This document shows, one piece after another, positions 47,144-55,807 of a stretch of DNA of 64,000 nt; position 1 is the stretch's first letter, and every line of letters begins with the position of its first letter. A program made the translations under genes and the position numbers. Source of the stretch: Polynucleobacter sp. UB-Piko-W3 (lineage in GTDB: Bacteria > Pseudomonadota > Gammaproteobacteria > Burkholderiales > Burkholderiaceae); assembly GCF_018881635.1 (NCBI RefSeq), contig NZ_JACVPY010000004.1, positions 119,527 to 183,526 of the forward strand. The letters are read 5' to 3'. The notes beneath the pieces are model-generated. The model had not been told where the DNA came from and made no database searches. It saw only the letters and a list, made by a program, of their open reading frames with translations.

Positions 47144-49147
47144 ATGAATCTTTTATACGAAGAAGGCGGCGACATTAAGCTTGCCACAGTGCAGGCTTCA
47201 TCAGGTTCGGGTGATGCCGAGTCTTGGCAAGCCACTAGTCTTTCGGGAAAAAAGATTAAGCTCAAAGCCAAGGAAGTTTGGCTACGCTTTGAAAAGCCTG
47301 AAGCTCAGGCCGTCATGGATGAGGCCACTGTTTTATCTAAAGACATCGATTTGCAATTGCTTTGGGATTGCGCTCCAGAAGAAGAGTTTGGTCTCGTCGA
47401 TGTCTCACAAGAATATTTTGGTGAGCAAGCCACTATTGCTCAGCAAGTCTCCTTGGGGATTGCTTTGCAGGGAGCCCCGGTATTTTTTCGTCGCAAAGGG
47501 CGTGGGCGTTTTCAGAGGGCGCCACTGGAGCAATTACAGGCTGGCTTAGCAGCATTGGAGCGCAAGCAAAAAGAGTTGGAGCAGCAGTCTGCTTGGCAGC
47601 AAGAATTAGTGGCTGGTACCTTCCCGGCAACACTTCAGTCCTCGGCTTCGCAGTTACTATTTTCACCAGATAAAAATACTGCAGCATACAAAGCCTTGAT
47701 GGCTGCTTGCACACAGACAAGCGAGTCGCCTGCACAACTCATGATTCGTTGCGGAGCAATTGATTCTCCTCTGGCTTATCACCAAGGCATGTTTCTCAAG
47801 GCACATTTTCCTAATGGAGCTGCGCACAGTCAAAATATCGCTATTGACCAAGCCAATTATGCTGCTGCTATCGCAGAGCTTCCTCTTGCGGATGTAAAAG
47901 CTTTCTCGATTGATGACGCTGGAACTACAGAGATCGACGATGCCTTATCGGTAACAGAGCTCGTTGACGGGGGTCATCGTATTGGCATCCATATTGCTGC
48001 ACCTGGTTTGGTGATTGCTAAAGATGATTCCTTGGATCAGGTGGCGCGCAGTCGCATGTCGACGGTCTATTTCCCAGGTGACAAAATTACGATGTTGCCT
48101 GACTCTGTCATTGAGCAATTTTCTTTGGATGAAGGCGATTCAAGGCCTGCCTTATCTATCTACATTGATATCGATGCGCAAGGCGTGACAAATAGAGATT
48201 CGTTACAAATGCGTGCCGAGATGGTGCCCATGGCTGCCAATTTGCGTCTAGAGGATATTGAGCATCTTGTCAGCGAGGAAAGTTTGGCTGATGAAGCTAC
48301 TACTTATCCTTATCGCAACGAGCTCTCTATTTTATGGAAGGCTGCCCAGCTTCTGCATGCTGATCGCCAAGAAAAGCGCATTGCTAATGGTCTTCGCGCA
48401 GAACAGTTAGGGCTTATTGATCCCAATGCCTTAGCAAGAGATTTTCATTTCCAGATCAAGGATGTTAAAGGAGTAGAGCGCGTAGAGATTGTGCCGCGTC
48501 AGCGTGGATCTATTCTCGATACGATTGTTGCCGAATGGATGATTTTCTGTAACAGTGCTTCCGGCCAGCTCTTGGCTGACCATGGTTTACCAGGGTTATT
48601 CAGAACCCAGAAGGGTTGGGGCCCGTTGCGCACGCGCATGCAAACTACTCCAGGTCCACATGAAGGCTTAGGTTTAGATTATTACGCGTGGTGCACATCG
48701 CCGCTGCGTCGTTATTCTGATTTGGTAAATCAATGGCAGCTGATTGCCCTCGCTAAGCATGGCGTGACCGCAAAGATGGTTGCGCCTTTTCCGCCGCGCG
48801 ATGCTAGTTTGATGGGTATTGCAGCAGACTTTGAGTCTTGCTATCAAACCTATGGTGAATACCAAGATAGATTAGAAAAGTACTGGTGTCTGCGTTGGGC
48901 TAGTCAAGATGGTGAGTCTAAAAATGTACACGTACGTCATTTAAAAGAGGGTATGTCTCGACTGGAGTTGGTTCCATTGCATCTCCCTATTCCAGAGCTG
49001 GCAAGCCATCCGCGCATGACTCGCGCTGAGGTGGTGCTGTCAGATATCGATTTATTACAGTTGAGTGCTGCTGTTAGGGTGATAGAGATCGAAGCTAAGG
49101 CTGAAGTGCCGCAAGTGAGTGCGCAAGAAGATGGTAGCGCAGACTAA
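47144..49147 (+). CDS. RNB-domain ribonuclease (RNase II/R family)
   Basis: This 667-residue exoribonuclease has a diverged N-terminal part (1-245) and an RNB catalytic domain from about 250 on. AFSIDDAGTTEIDDALSV (about 253-270) carries the metal-binding aspartates, and RSRMSTVYFPGDKITMLP and TSPLRRYSDLVNQW follow. The C-terminal S1 domain is not evident, so it is a short member. It processes or degrades RNA 3' to 5'. It overlaps the TonB gene and precedes aroE and mtgA, an order seen in Burkholderiales. Confidence 0.87.
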   Translation: MNLLYEEGGDIKLATVQASSGSGDAESWQATSLSGKKIKLKAKEVWLRFEKPEAQAVMDEATVLSKDIDLQLLWDCAPEEEFGLVDVSQEYFGEQATIAQQVSLGIALQGAPVFFRRKGRGRFQRAPLEQLQAGLAALERKQKELEQQSAWQQELVAGTFPATLQSSASQLLFSPDKNTAAYKALMAACTQTSESPAQLMIRCGAIDSPLAYHQGMFLKAHFPNGAAHSQNIAIDQANYAAAIAELPLADVKAFSIDDAGTTEIDDALSVTELVDGGHRIGIHIAAPGLVIAKDDSLDQVARSRMSTVYFPGDKITMLPDSVIEQFSLDEGDSRPALSIYIDIDAQGVTNRDSLQMRAEMVPMAANLRLEDIEHLVSEESLADEATTYPYRNELSILWKAAQLLHADRQEKRIANGLRAEQLGLIDPNALARDFHFQIKDVKGVERVEIVPRQRGSILDTIVAEWMIFCNSASGQLLADHGLPGLFRTQKGWGPLRTRMQTTPGPHEGLGLDYYAWCTSPLRRYSDLVNQWQLIALAKHGVTAKMVAPFPPRDASLMGIAADFESCYQTYGEYQDRLEKYWCLRWASQDGESKNVHVRHLKEGMSRLELVPLHLPIPELASHPRMTRAEVVLSDIDLLQLSAAVRVIEIEAKAEVPQVSAQEDGSAD

Positions 49148-50018
49148 ATTGGCAGAATTTGTGATGCCTGAAAAATTAAGTAAAGCAATGCTTTATCTTC
49201 AGACTGCTTGGCAGCGCCATCCATTCCGCTTGGCGCTTTGTATATCACTTTTAATTCACATTATTTTTTTATCGGTACGTTGGGGATTTGGAGAGATTGA
49301 GAATCGTCGCCTCAATACCCCTCTTAGCGTTGTCTTAGTCAATGCTAGCAACAAAACAGCGCCTAAGGAGGCCAATAAATTAGCGCAAGCGGATTTACAG
49401 GGCGGCGGCAAAACGGAAAATCGAGATGCAACTGCATTACATCGTGCTCGTTTGGGTGCAGAGGCTCGGCTTGAGGTCTTGGAGAAACAGCAAAAGCAAA
49501 TGTTGGCAAAGTTGACTGAAGAGCGACTTCGTTCGGGTGGACGTAAGAGTGGGGATGATCAAAAAATGACTCCCCAACTGAATTCTTTAGAAGCAGAACT
49601 CGCTAAACGTTTGCAGGCAGATGGACGAGAACCACGTCGGAAAGTCTTAACGGGTAGCAATACTAAAGCAGTCACTTTTGCGCAATATTATGATGCCATG
49701 CGTCAGAAGATCGAGGCTTATGGAAGTACATTTTTTCCGCGTGCCAATGGCCGCCCTTTATACGGTAGCTTGGTGATTGTGGTCAGCGTAGATGCCCAAG
49801 GACGAGTTACTACCAATGCTCAAGGTAATGATGGCCTATCAATCGGTCGCAGCTCAGGCAACCCGGAGTTAGACAGACAAGCAATTGCCATCGTGAGAGC
49901 TTCCGCTCCCTTTGGGCCATTTCCTACCGAAATGCGTAATCAGATCGATGTATTAGATTGGATTTCTACCTTTGAGTTTGCTCGCGATGGCGGTGATCGT
50001 CTGGAGTTGAGACATTAA
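49131..50018 (+). CDS. TonB-family energy transducer
   Basis: This protein of about 295 residues has one N-terminal membrane segment (FRLALCISLLIHIIFLSVRWGF), a long charged coiled-coil-like middle (about 100-140), and a C-terminal TonB-like domain (YGSLVIVVSVDAQGRV, PELDRQAIAIVRASAPFGPFP). It probably spans the periplasm and couples the inner membrane to outer-membrane transport. No exbB/exbD are nearby. The start is uncertain: GTG at 49119, ATG at 49131 and ATG at 49164 are in frame. It overlaps the ribonuclease gene by 17 bases. Confidence 0.82.
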   Translation: MVAQTKLAEFVMPEKLSKAMLYLQTAWQRHPFRLALCISLLIHIIFLSVRWGFGEIENRRLNTPLSVVLVNASNKTAPKEANKLAQADLQGGGKTENRDATALHRARLGAEARLEVLEKQQKQMLAKLTEERLRSGGRKSGDDQKMTPQLNSLEAELAKRLQADGREPRRKVLTGSNTKAVTFAQYYDAMRQKIEAYGSTFFPRANGRPLYGSLVIVVSVDAQGRVTTNAQGNDGLSIGRSSGNPELDRQAIAIVRASAPFGPFPTEMRNQIDVLDWISTFEFARDGGDRLELRH

Positions 50019-50060
50019 TTTTGAAAAATATTTCATAAATTCGCTTATTCTGTAGTCATC

Positions 50061-50966
50061 ATGAATTCTCCTAACCCAGCTGATCTACATACTGATCCTA
50101 GTTTATTTACTGGGGTGGATGTGTATGCTGTTGCCGGCAATCCAATCGCTCATAGTAAGTCACCTGTAATCCACCAAAGCTTTGCAGAACAAGCTAGACA
50201 AAAAATGCACTATGGTCGCTTGCAGCCTGATATCAATTCATTTGCGTTGACAGCAAAATCATTTTTTGTAGCTGGTGGTAAAGGTATGAATGTCACTGTA
50301 CCGTTTAAATTGGATGCACAAGTATTTGCTGATGTATTAAGCTCGCGCGCTCAGTTGGCGGGCGCTGTAAATACCTTGTGGATAAAAGAAGGCAAGGTTT
50401 ATGGTGATAACACTGATGGTGCTGGTCTAGTGCGTGATTTATTGGCACAAGGTATTGCCATTCATCAATCCAGAATCTTGCTCTTAGGTGCCGGTGGGGC
50501 AGCCCGCGGTGTGATTGGGCCATTGCTGGAGCAATCACCAAAGTGTTTAGTGATTGCCAATCGGTCTTATGCAAAAGCGCAAGAGCTGGTGAAGTTATTT
50601 GCTGATCTTGCGGTCTCTAGAGAGGTTGCTCTCGAGTCTAGAACCTTGGCTGAACTCGATGATGCTATAAAAACACCATACCCATTTGATTTAGTCATTA
50701 ATGCCACCGCTGCTGGTTTAAGCAATGAATCTCCTTTAAGTATTCAGGCAGTGACTAATATTTTTGTGCCAAGCTCTTTTGCATACGATATGGTTTACGG
50801 AAAATCTACCGCCTTTATGCAGCAAGCTTTGCAAAAAGGCGCAAGGGTTAGCGATGGCCTAGGAATGCTAGTAGAGCAAGCTGCTGATGCATTCTTGTTA
50901 TGGCGCGGCGAACATTTAGCCACGGCGATTGATCCACGCGCAGTGTTAGCCAAACTTCGTAGTTAA
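50061..50966 (+). CDS. aroE: shikimate dehydrogenase
   Basis: AroE reduces 3-dehydroshikimate to shikimate with NADPH. The 301-residue protein has the substrate-binding SKSP motif (32-35), the catalytic Lys83 in NVTVPFK, NTDGAGLV, and the NADP loop LLLGAGGAARGV. It carries an N-terminal extension of about 18 residues before the usual start. It lies between the TonB-family gene and mtgA. Confidence 0.95.
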   Translation: MNSPNPADLHTDPSLFTGVDVYAVAGNPIAHSKSPVIHQSFAEQARQKMHYGRLQPDINSFALTAKSFFVAGGKGMNVTVPFKLDAQVFADVLSSRAQLAGAVNTLWIKEGKVYGDNTDGAGLVRDLLAQGIAIHQSRILLLGAGGAARGVIGPLLEQSPKCLVIANRSYAKAQELVKLFADLAVSREVALESRTLAELDDAIKTPYPFDLVINATAAGLSNESPLSIQAVTNIFVPSSFAYDMVYGKSTAFMQQALQKGARVSDGLGMLVEQAADAFLLWRGEHLATAIDPRAVLAKLRS

Positions 50967-50991
50967 TTGACCTATTTAGCTTAATTGTTCG

Positions 50992-51735
50992 ATGCGTTGG
51001 CTCACTTATTTAGTCAAATGCCTGCTCTGTGGTTTTGTAGCAATGCAGGCCTACTTTGCGATACAGATCGCCTTATGGCTCGTCATTAATCCTTCAAGTA
51101 CTGCGTTTCAAAGGGCAGAGCGTTGGCGCTTATGCTCATGGCATTGGTCTTGCCCTGTCTATTCCGAGTGGACACCTTACGATAAGATTTCTAATAATCT
51201 CAAACGGGCTGTATTGGTTAGTGAAGATGATATTTTTTTTCAGCACCAAGGCTTTCGCTTTGAAGATATGAAAAAAGCGTGGGAAAAGAATCAGCAAAAA
51301 GCGCAGACAGGAAGTAGTTCTAAGACAGCTTTGCGTGGCGGCTCAACTATTACACAGCAGTTGGCTAAAAACCTCTTTCTTTCTTCGGAGCAAAATTATT
51401 TTCGCAAAGGACAAGAATTCATCATTGCAGGACTTTTGGAGTTAACTCTCTCAAAGCAGAGGCTGTTTGAGATTTATCTCAACTCCGTGGAGTGGGGTGA
51501 GGGTATTTTTGGAATAGGATCTGCTGCCCATTACTATTTTGAAAGAACTCCGGCTACATTAGACCGAGATCAATCTGCAGCACTAGGTTCGGCATTGCCC
51601 GCGCCGAAGTGTTTTGACAAACCTCAATATTGTCGTAAGGCGAATATTCACTTTCCAACTCGCCAAGAATTCATCTTAGGAAATATGGATCGCGTTGCTT
51701 TGGCCCCTTATCCGATCCCTAAGGGTAGTAAATAA
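50992..51735 (+). CDS. mtgA: monofunctional peptidoglycan glycosyltransferase
   Basis: MtgA polymerises lipid II into glycan strands. The 247-residue protein has an N-terminal membrane anchor (about 8-30) and the GT51 motifs EDDIFFQHQGF (first catalytic Glu), GGSTITQQLAKNLFLS, RKGQEFIIAGLLE and EIYLNSVEWGEGIFGI. No transpeptidase domain is present. It follows aroE by 25 bases and converges with pyrF. Confidence 0.95.
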   Translation: MRWLTYLVKCLLCGFVAMQAYFAIQIALWLVINPSSTAFQRAERWRLCSWHWSCPVYSEWTPYDKISNNLKRAVLVSEDDIFFQHQGFRFEDMKKAWEKNQQKAQTGSSSKTALRGGSTITQQLAKNLFLSSEQNYFRKGQEFIIAGLLELTLSKQRLFEIYLNSVEWGEGIFGIGSAAHYYFERTPATLDRDQSAALGSALPAPKCFDKPQYCRKANIHFPTRQEFILGNMDRVALAPYPIPKGSK

Positions 51736-51764
51736 ATCAGCCAAATGATTTCTGGGCGCTATGT

Positions 51765-52607
51765 TTATTTAGCGGCTGCAGACCTCAGCGCATCGCGCGT
51801 GCTTTGCGCTACATTTCTTGCGGCTTGAACAAAATCACTGCCAGCGCTTGCATACAAAATCGCTCTTGACGAGTTGATCATCATTCCAGTACCAGGCGCA
51901 TTTGGAATGCGACCCGCTTTAATGGTTGCATCAATGTCACCGCCTTGAGCGCCAATACCTGGAATCAGTAATGGCATCTCGCCAACAATCGCGCGAACCT
52001 TAGCAATTTCTTCAGGAAAGGTGGCGCCGACTACGAGACTAATCTGACCAGAGCTATTCCACTTCTGCGAGGCAAGTTTGGCTACATGCAAATAGAGTGG
52101 TTCGTCTAAATTCACATTCAGAAATTGCAAATCTGAGCCGCCAGGGTTGGATGTGCGGCAAAGCACAATGACCCCTTTGCCAGCGTGCTTGAGGTAGGGT
52201 TCAATGGTGTCAAAGCCCATGTAGGGGTTCACGGTGACTGCATCTGTCCCATAGCGTTCAAAAGCCTCTAGGGCGTAATGATCCGCTGTACTACCAATAT
52301 CCCCGCGCTTGGAATCAAGGATCACGGGGATATGGGGATACTTATCCTTCAGGTGCCCAATGAGTTTTTCTAGTTGGGCCTCAGCCCTTTGGGAGGCAAA
52401 GTATGCAAACTGGGGTTTAAATGCGCATACTAAATCCGCAGTGGCATCGGCAATTTCTCGGCAGAACTCAAATATCCCCTCAGGTTTGCCTTGGAATGGT
52501 GCGGGGAGGCGCTTGGGGTCGGGGTCAAAACCAACACACAGCATGCTGCCTTGGGAAGCCCATGCAGACTGGAGTTGCTGGTTAAAGGTATTTGAGCGAG
52601 AGTTCAT
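51765..52607 (-). CDS. pyrF: orotidine 5'-phosphate decarboxylase (type 2)
   Basis: PyrF forms UMP from OMP. The 280-residue protein is the type 2 form of Burkholderiales and mycobacteria, with the catalytic motif [12 protein letters not shown] (Asp98, Lys100, Asp103), VNPYMGFD, and [11 protein letters not shown] near the end. The N-terminal [11 protein letters not shown] is typical. It is transcribed away from corA, with 73 bases between the starts. Confidence 0.96.
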   Translation of the reverse strand: MNSRSNTFNQQLQSAWASQGSMLCVGFDPDPKRLPAPFQGKPEGIFEFCREIADATADLVCAFKPQFAYFASQRAEAQLEKLIGHLKDKYPHIPVILDSKRGDIGSTADHYALEAFERYGTDAVTVNPYMGFDTIEPYLKHAGKGVIVLCRTSNPGGSDLQFLNVNLDEPLYLHVAKLASQKWNSSGQISLVVGATFPEEIAKVRAIVGEMPLLIPGIGAQGGDIDATIKAGRIPNAPGTGMMINSSRAILYASAGSDFVQAARNVAQSTRDALRSAAAK

Positions 52608-52680
52608 TGGATTTGGCTTATTTTAGTGAAACTGTCATGTTGTATAGGATAAACTAGCGCACATTCCTTAGGAGTTCACC

Positions 52681-53646
52681 ATGATCAACTTGTTCGTCCT
52701 GCAAAATGGCCGCCTCTCTCAAGAGCAAGTCGAAGATCGCAATGAATTGTTGCAATACGCTAATCCTATCTGGATCGACGTCGTTGATCCAGAGGAAGAG
52801 GAACTTATTTGGATTAAAGAGGCATTTGGAGTGCTTTTGCCCGAGTTGGATGACTTGGGCGACTTGGAAGCCTCTGCTCGCTATTTTGAGGCCGACGATG
52901 GCCATCTCCATATTCGTACTGATTTCTTATTGGATGAAGAAGAAACTTCTCGCAACGTGCGAGTTGCTTTTGTCCTGACCAAGCAAGTATTGTTTTCGAT
53001 TCATGATGAAGATTTGCCAGTGTTCCGCTTGGTTCGACTGCGTGCTCGCTTGCGACCTGGTTCGGTCAGCAATGCAAAAGATGTATTGCTTGATTTGTAT
53101 TCCACTGATGCTGAGTACTCTGCTGATGCCTTAGAAGAGGTGTATGAAAACCTCGAACAAGCAGGCAAGCGCGTGCTATCTGACAGCATTAATGATGCTG
53201 ATGCTGCAGAGGTTTTAGAGACGATTGCGAAAGAAGAGGATACCAATGGACGCATTCGTCGTAATGTGATGGATACCCGCAGAGCCTTATCTTTCCTAAT
53301 GCGCAGCAAGTTACTATCTGATGAGCAGCAAGAAGAGGCTCGTCAAATTTTGCGCGATATTGATTCTTTAGAAAACCATACTGCATTCTTGTTCGATAAA
53401 ATTAACTTCTTAATGGATGCAACGGTCGGTTTCATTAACTTGAACCAATCGAAGATTATCAAGATCTTCTCGGTGGTATCGGTTGCCTTAATGCCACCTA
53501 CCTTATTGGCAAGTGTTTGGGGTATGAACTACAAACATATGCCCGAGTTAGATGCAACTTGGGGTTATCCAATGGCAATTGGCGCGATGATTATTTCAGC
53601 TGTTATTCCGCTAGGCTACTTCTACAGCAAAGGCTGGATGAAGTAA
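52681..53646 (+). CDS. corA: magnesium and cobalt transport protein CorA
   Basis: CorA is a homopentameric Mg2+ channel. The 321-residue protein has a long soluble N-terminal domain and two C-terminal membrane segments. The signature GMN is at 281-283 (WGMNYKHMPE), after the first segment (about 260-279), and the second spans about 295-315 before a basic end. It stops one base before the convergent pncC gene's end. Confidence 0.96.
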   Translation: MINLFVLQNGRLSQEQVEDRNELLQYANPIWIDVVDPEEEELIWIKEAFGVLLPELDDLGDLEASARYFEADDGHLHIRTDFLLDEEETSRNVRVAFVLTKQVLFSIHDEDLPVFRLVRLRARLRPGSVSNAKDVLLDLYSTDAEYSADALEEVYENLEQAGKRVLSDSINDADAAEVLETIAKEEDTNGRIRRNVMDTRRALSFLMRSKLLSDEQQEEARQILRDIDSLENHTAFLFDKINFLMDATVGFINLNQSKIIKIFSVVSVALMPPTLLASVWGMNYKHMPELDATWGYPMAIGAMIISAVIPLGYFYSKGWMK

Positions 53647-54141
53647 TTAGTTATTGAGGAGTGCAAGCAAGCCAACTAACGCATACTCAGCGGCTTGTTG
53701 CCGAATTGATTGTCTATCACCGCTAAATAGTTTGGTTTGACAAGTGGTGACATGCTCCCCTGTAGCGTTTGGTATGGCCCATCCAAAGCAAACTGTACCC
53801 ACAGGCTTTTTTGCTGTGCCCCCTGTGGGCCCAGCAATTCCAGTAATTGAAACACCGACGTTGGCACCTGCATTACGCAGTGCCCCCTGTGCCATAGCCC
53901 CAGCCACTGGCTCGCTCACAGCCCCATAAGACTCAATCAGCTCTGCAGGAACCCCTAAGCACTCTGTTTTAGCTTGGTTGCTATAGGTGATGTAGCCGCG
54001 CTCGAACCACTCGCTAGATCCTGACAATTCTGTCAGAGTGGCACAAACCAGGCCGCCCGTGCAAGATTCAGCGAGTGCCAGTTTCCAGCCTCTAGCAATT
54101 AAAAGTAGGGCTAGTGTTTTAGCGTGATCCATCGAGCTCAT
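53647..54141 (-). CDS. pncC: CinA-type nicotinamide-nucleotide amidohydrolase
   Basis: PncC deamidates NMN in pyridine-nucleotide salvage. The 164-residue protein corresponds to the C-terminal half of CinA, with LAESCTGGLVCATLTELSGSS (catalytic Ser26), SNQAK, and GISITGIAGPTGGTAKKPVGTV-type sequence. It lacks the N-terminal CinA domain, as in E. coli PncC. Overlaps of 4 bases with pgpA, and of pgpA with thiL, indicate one operon thiL-pgpA-pncC. Confidence 0.92.
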   Translation of the reverse strand: MSSMDHAKTLALLLIARGWKLALAESCTGGLVCATLTELSGSSEWFERGYITYSNQAKTECLGVPAELIESYGAVSEPVAGAMAQGALRNAGANVGVSITGIAGPTGGTAKKPVGTVCFGWAIPNATGEHVTTCQTKLFSGDRQSIRQQAAEYALVGLLALLNN

Positions 54142-54701
54142 ATTGAAATCATCTTTTGTATCAAGGCAATTGCCAATAATGTGAAGAAGGCTGCAGCAAG
54201 GTCATCGACCATAATCCCAAATCCTTGCCATAGTATTTGCAATATAGAGGATTGAGAATCATCACCACCCTCCATCTTTTTAAAGTAACGATCAATCATT
54301 CCAATCGGCCCTGGTTTGATGGCATCAAAAAAACGGAAGAGTCCGAAAGAGATTACCTGCATCCAAATATTAGTTGGCATGATAAAAATGAGAACAATCC
54401 AAAAGGCAATGATTTCATCCCAAACTATGCCGCCGAAATCTTTTCTACCTAACTCTTCGCTCACCTGACCGCAGACCCAGCACCCTAAGAGAGCTCCACC
54501 GCCAATAATCCAAACAAAGTCCTCGGTGGAAAAGAAATACTCGCCCAGCAAGAAGGCTGCCCAAGCCCAGAGGGTACCCGCAGTCCCCGGTGCGACCGGG
54601 CTTAGACCGCTACCAAAGCCAAAGGCGATAGTGCGACTTGCGGTTTGCCTCACCCACTTAAAAGTGGGGGTAGCTAGATTGAGATCTTGCGCAGTGTTCA
54701 T
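54138..54701 (-). CDS. pgpA: phosphatidylglycerophosphatase A
   Basis: PgpA dephosphorylates phosphatidylglycerol phosphate to phosphatidylglycerol at the inner membrane. The 187-residue protein has GFGSGLSPVAPGTAGTLWA near residues 32-50, FGGIVWDEIIAFW, and several hydrophobic segments. FFDAIKPGPIGMIDRYFKKMEGG and GFGIMVDDLAAA are the conserved C-terminal region. It overlaps thiL and pncC by 4 bases each. Confidence 0.94.
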   Translation of the reverse strand: MNTAQDLNLATPTFKWVRQTASRTIAFGFGSGLSPVAPGTAGTLWAWAAFLLGEYFFSTEDFVWIIGGGALLGCWVCGQVSEELGRKDFGGIVWDEIIAFWIVLIFIMPTNIWMQVISFGLFRFFDAIKPGPIGMIDRYFKKMEGGDDSQSSILQILWQGFGIMVDDLAAAFFTLLAIALIQKMISI

Positions 54702-55723
54702 TTTGCAAAGTGGTCAAATGATTTCAGTAGTGCAGCTGATTTGATCTCGTCTAGTAAGTCACCATTTTTATTGAGTAAAAATAGTTTTTCAGTTGTACCC
54801 ACTTTTTCTGTAATGCTACCAATTCTAGTAATGGGCAAATTGAGTGCTGTGCTGATCTTATCAATAGCATCTCTCTTTTCAATTGGAGCAGTGAAGCAGA
54901 TTTCATAATCATCTCCACCGCAAGCAGCAAATTGATTTTGAACATCCTCACTTTGTTTTTGCAAAATTTCAGATTTTGGAAGTTGATCTAAAAAGACTTC
55001 TGCGCTCACTTGAGATTGTTTGAGAATATGCTGTAGATCTCCAAGCAAGCCATCCGATATATCTAAGGCGGCGCTTGCAACCTCTCGTATTTTCATGCCC
55101 AGATCTACACGCGGAGTTGGGTTATGCATACGATGTTCTATTTGCTTTAAGTCATTCTCAGGAAGATTCATTTCATGACGCAGTGCAGCAAGAGCAAGTC
55201 TTGCATCACCAACTGCTCCAGAAACCCAGATATCGTCACCCTTTTTTGCGCCAGATCTGTGTATGGATTTTCCGGATGGGGTACTGCCGAATGCCGTAAT
55301 GGAAATCGTCAGGGGGCCAGCCGTGGTGTCGCCGCCGATGAGTGGGCAAGAATACTGATTTGCAACCGCAAACAGACCTTTGGAAAAAGCTTCAAGCCAG
55401 GCTTTATCTACTGTAGGTAAGGCGATTGCCAAAGTGAATCCTATGGGCTTTGCCCCCATCGCTGCCAGGTCTGAAAGGTTGACTGCTAGGGCTTTGCGGC
55501 CTAGAAGCTCAGGATTAGCACCCATAAAAAAATGCCTGCCTTCGACCAGCATATCGCTCGTAATCGCAATTTCTTCTCCTGCAGCTGGATTGAGAAGGGC
55601 GCAATCGTCACCAATGCCTAATGCAATTGTTTTTTCATCATTGGGGCGCATTGCATCTGCACCCGCTTTAAAAAAACGCTGGATGAGGTCAAATTCACCA
55701 AGAGGGCTAGATTCAGAATGCAT
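54698..55723 (-). CDS. thiL: thiamine-monophosphate kinase
   Basis: ThiL makes thiamine diphosphate from the monophosphate. The 341-residue protein starts GEFDLIQRFF and has ALGIGDDCALLNP, SDMLVEGRHF, LAVNLSDLAAMGAKP, PLIGGDTTAG and DISDGLLGDL, all typical motifs of the PurM-like kinase. It is the first gene of the thiL-pgpA-pncC run and divergent from maeB, 84 bases apart. Confidence 0.95.
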   Translation of the reverse strand: MHSESSPLGEFDLIQRFFKAGADAMRPNDEKTIALGIGDDCALLNPAAGEEIAITSDMLVEGRHFFMGANPELLGRKALAVNLSDLAAMGAKPIGFTLAIALPTVDKAWLEAFSKGLFAVANQYSCPLIGGDTTAGPLTISITAFGSTPSGKSIHRSGAKKGDDIWVSGAVGDARLALAALRHEMNLPENDLKQIEHRMHNPTPRVDLGMKIREVASAALDISDGLLGDLQHILKQSQVSAEVFLDQLPKSEILQKQSEDVQNQFAACGGDDYEICFTAPIEKRDAIDKISTALNLPITRIGSITEKVGTTEKLFLLNKNGDLLDEIKSAALLKSFDHFAK

Positions 55724-55807
55724 GTCTCATTTTATGGCTCTTGGGGGGCGGGTGCTCGAGAGGAATAGAATTAGATCCTTGAATACGCCATACCAAAGAG
55801 CACGCTG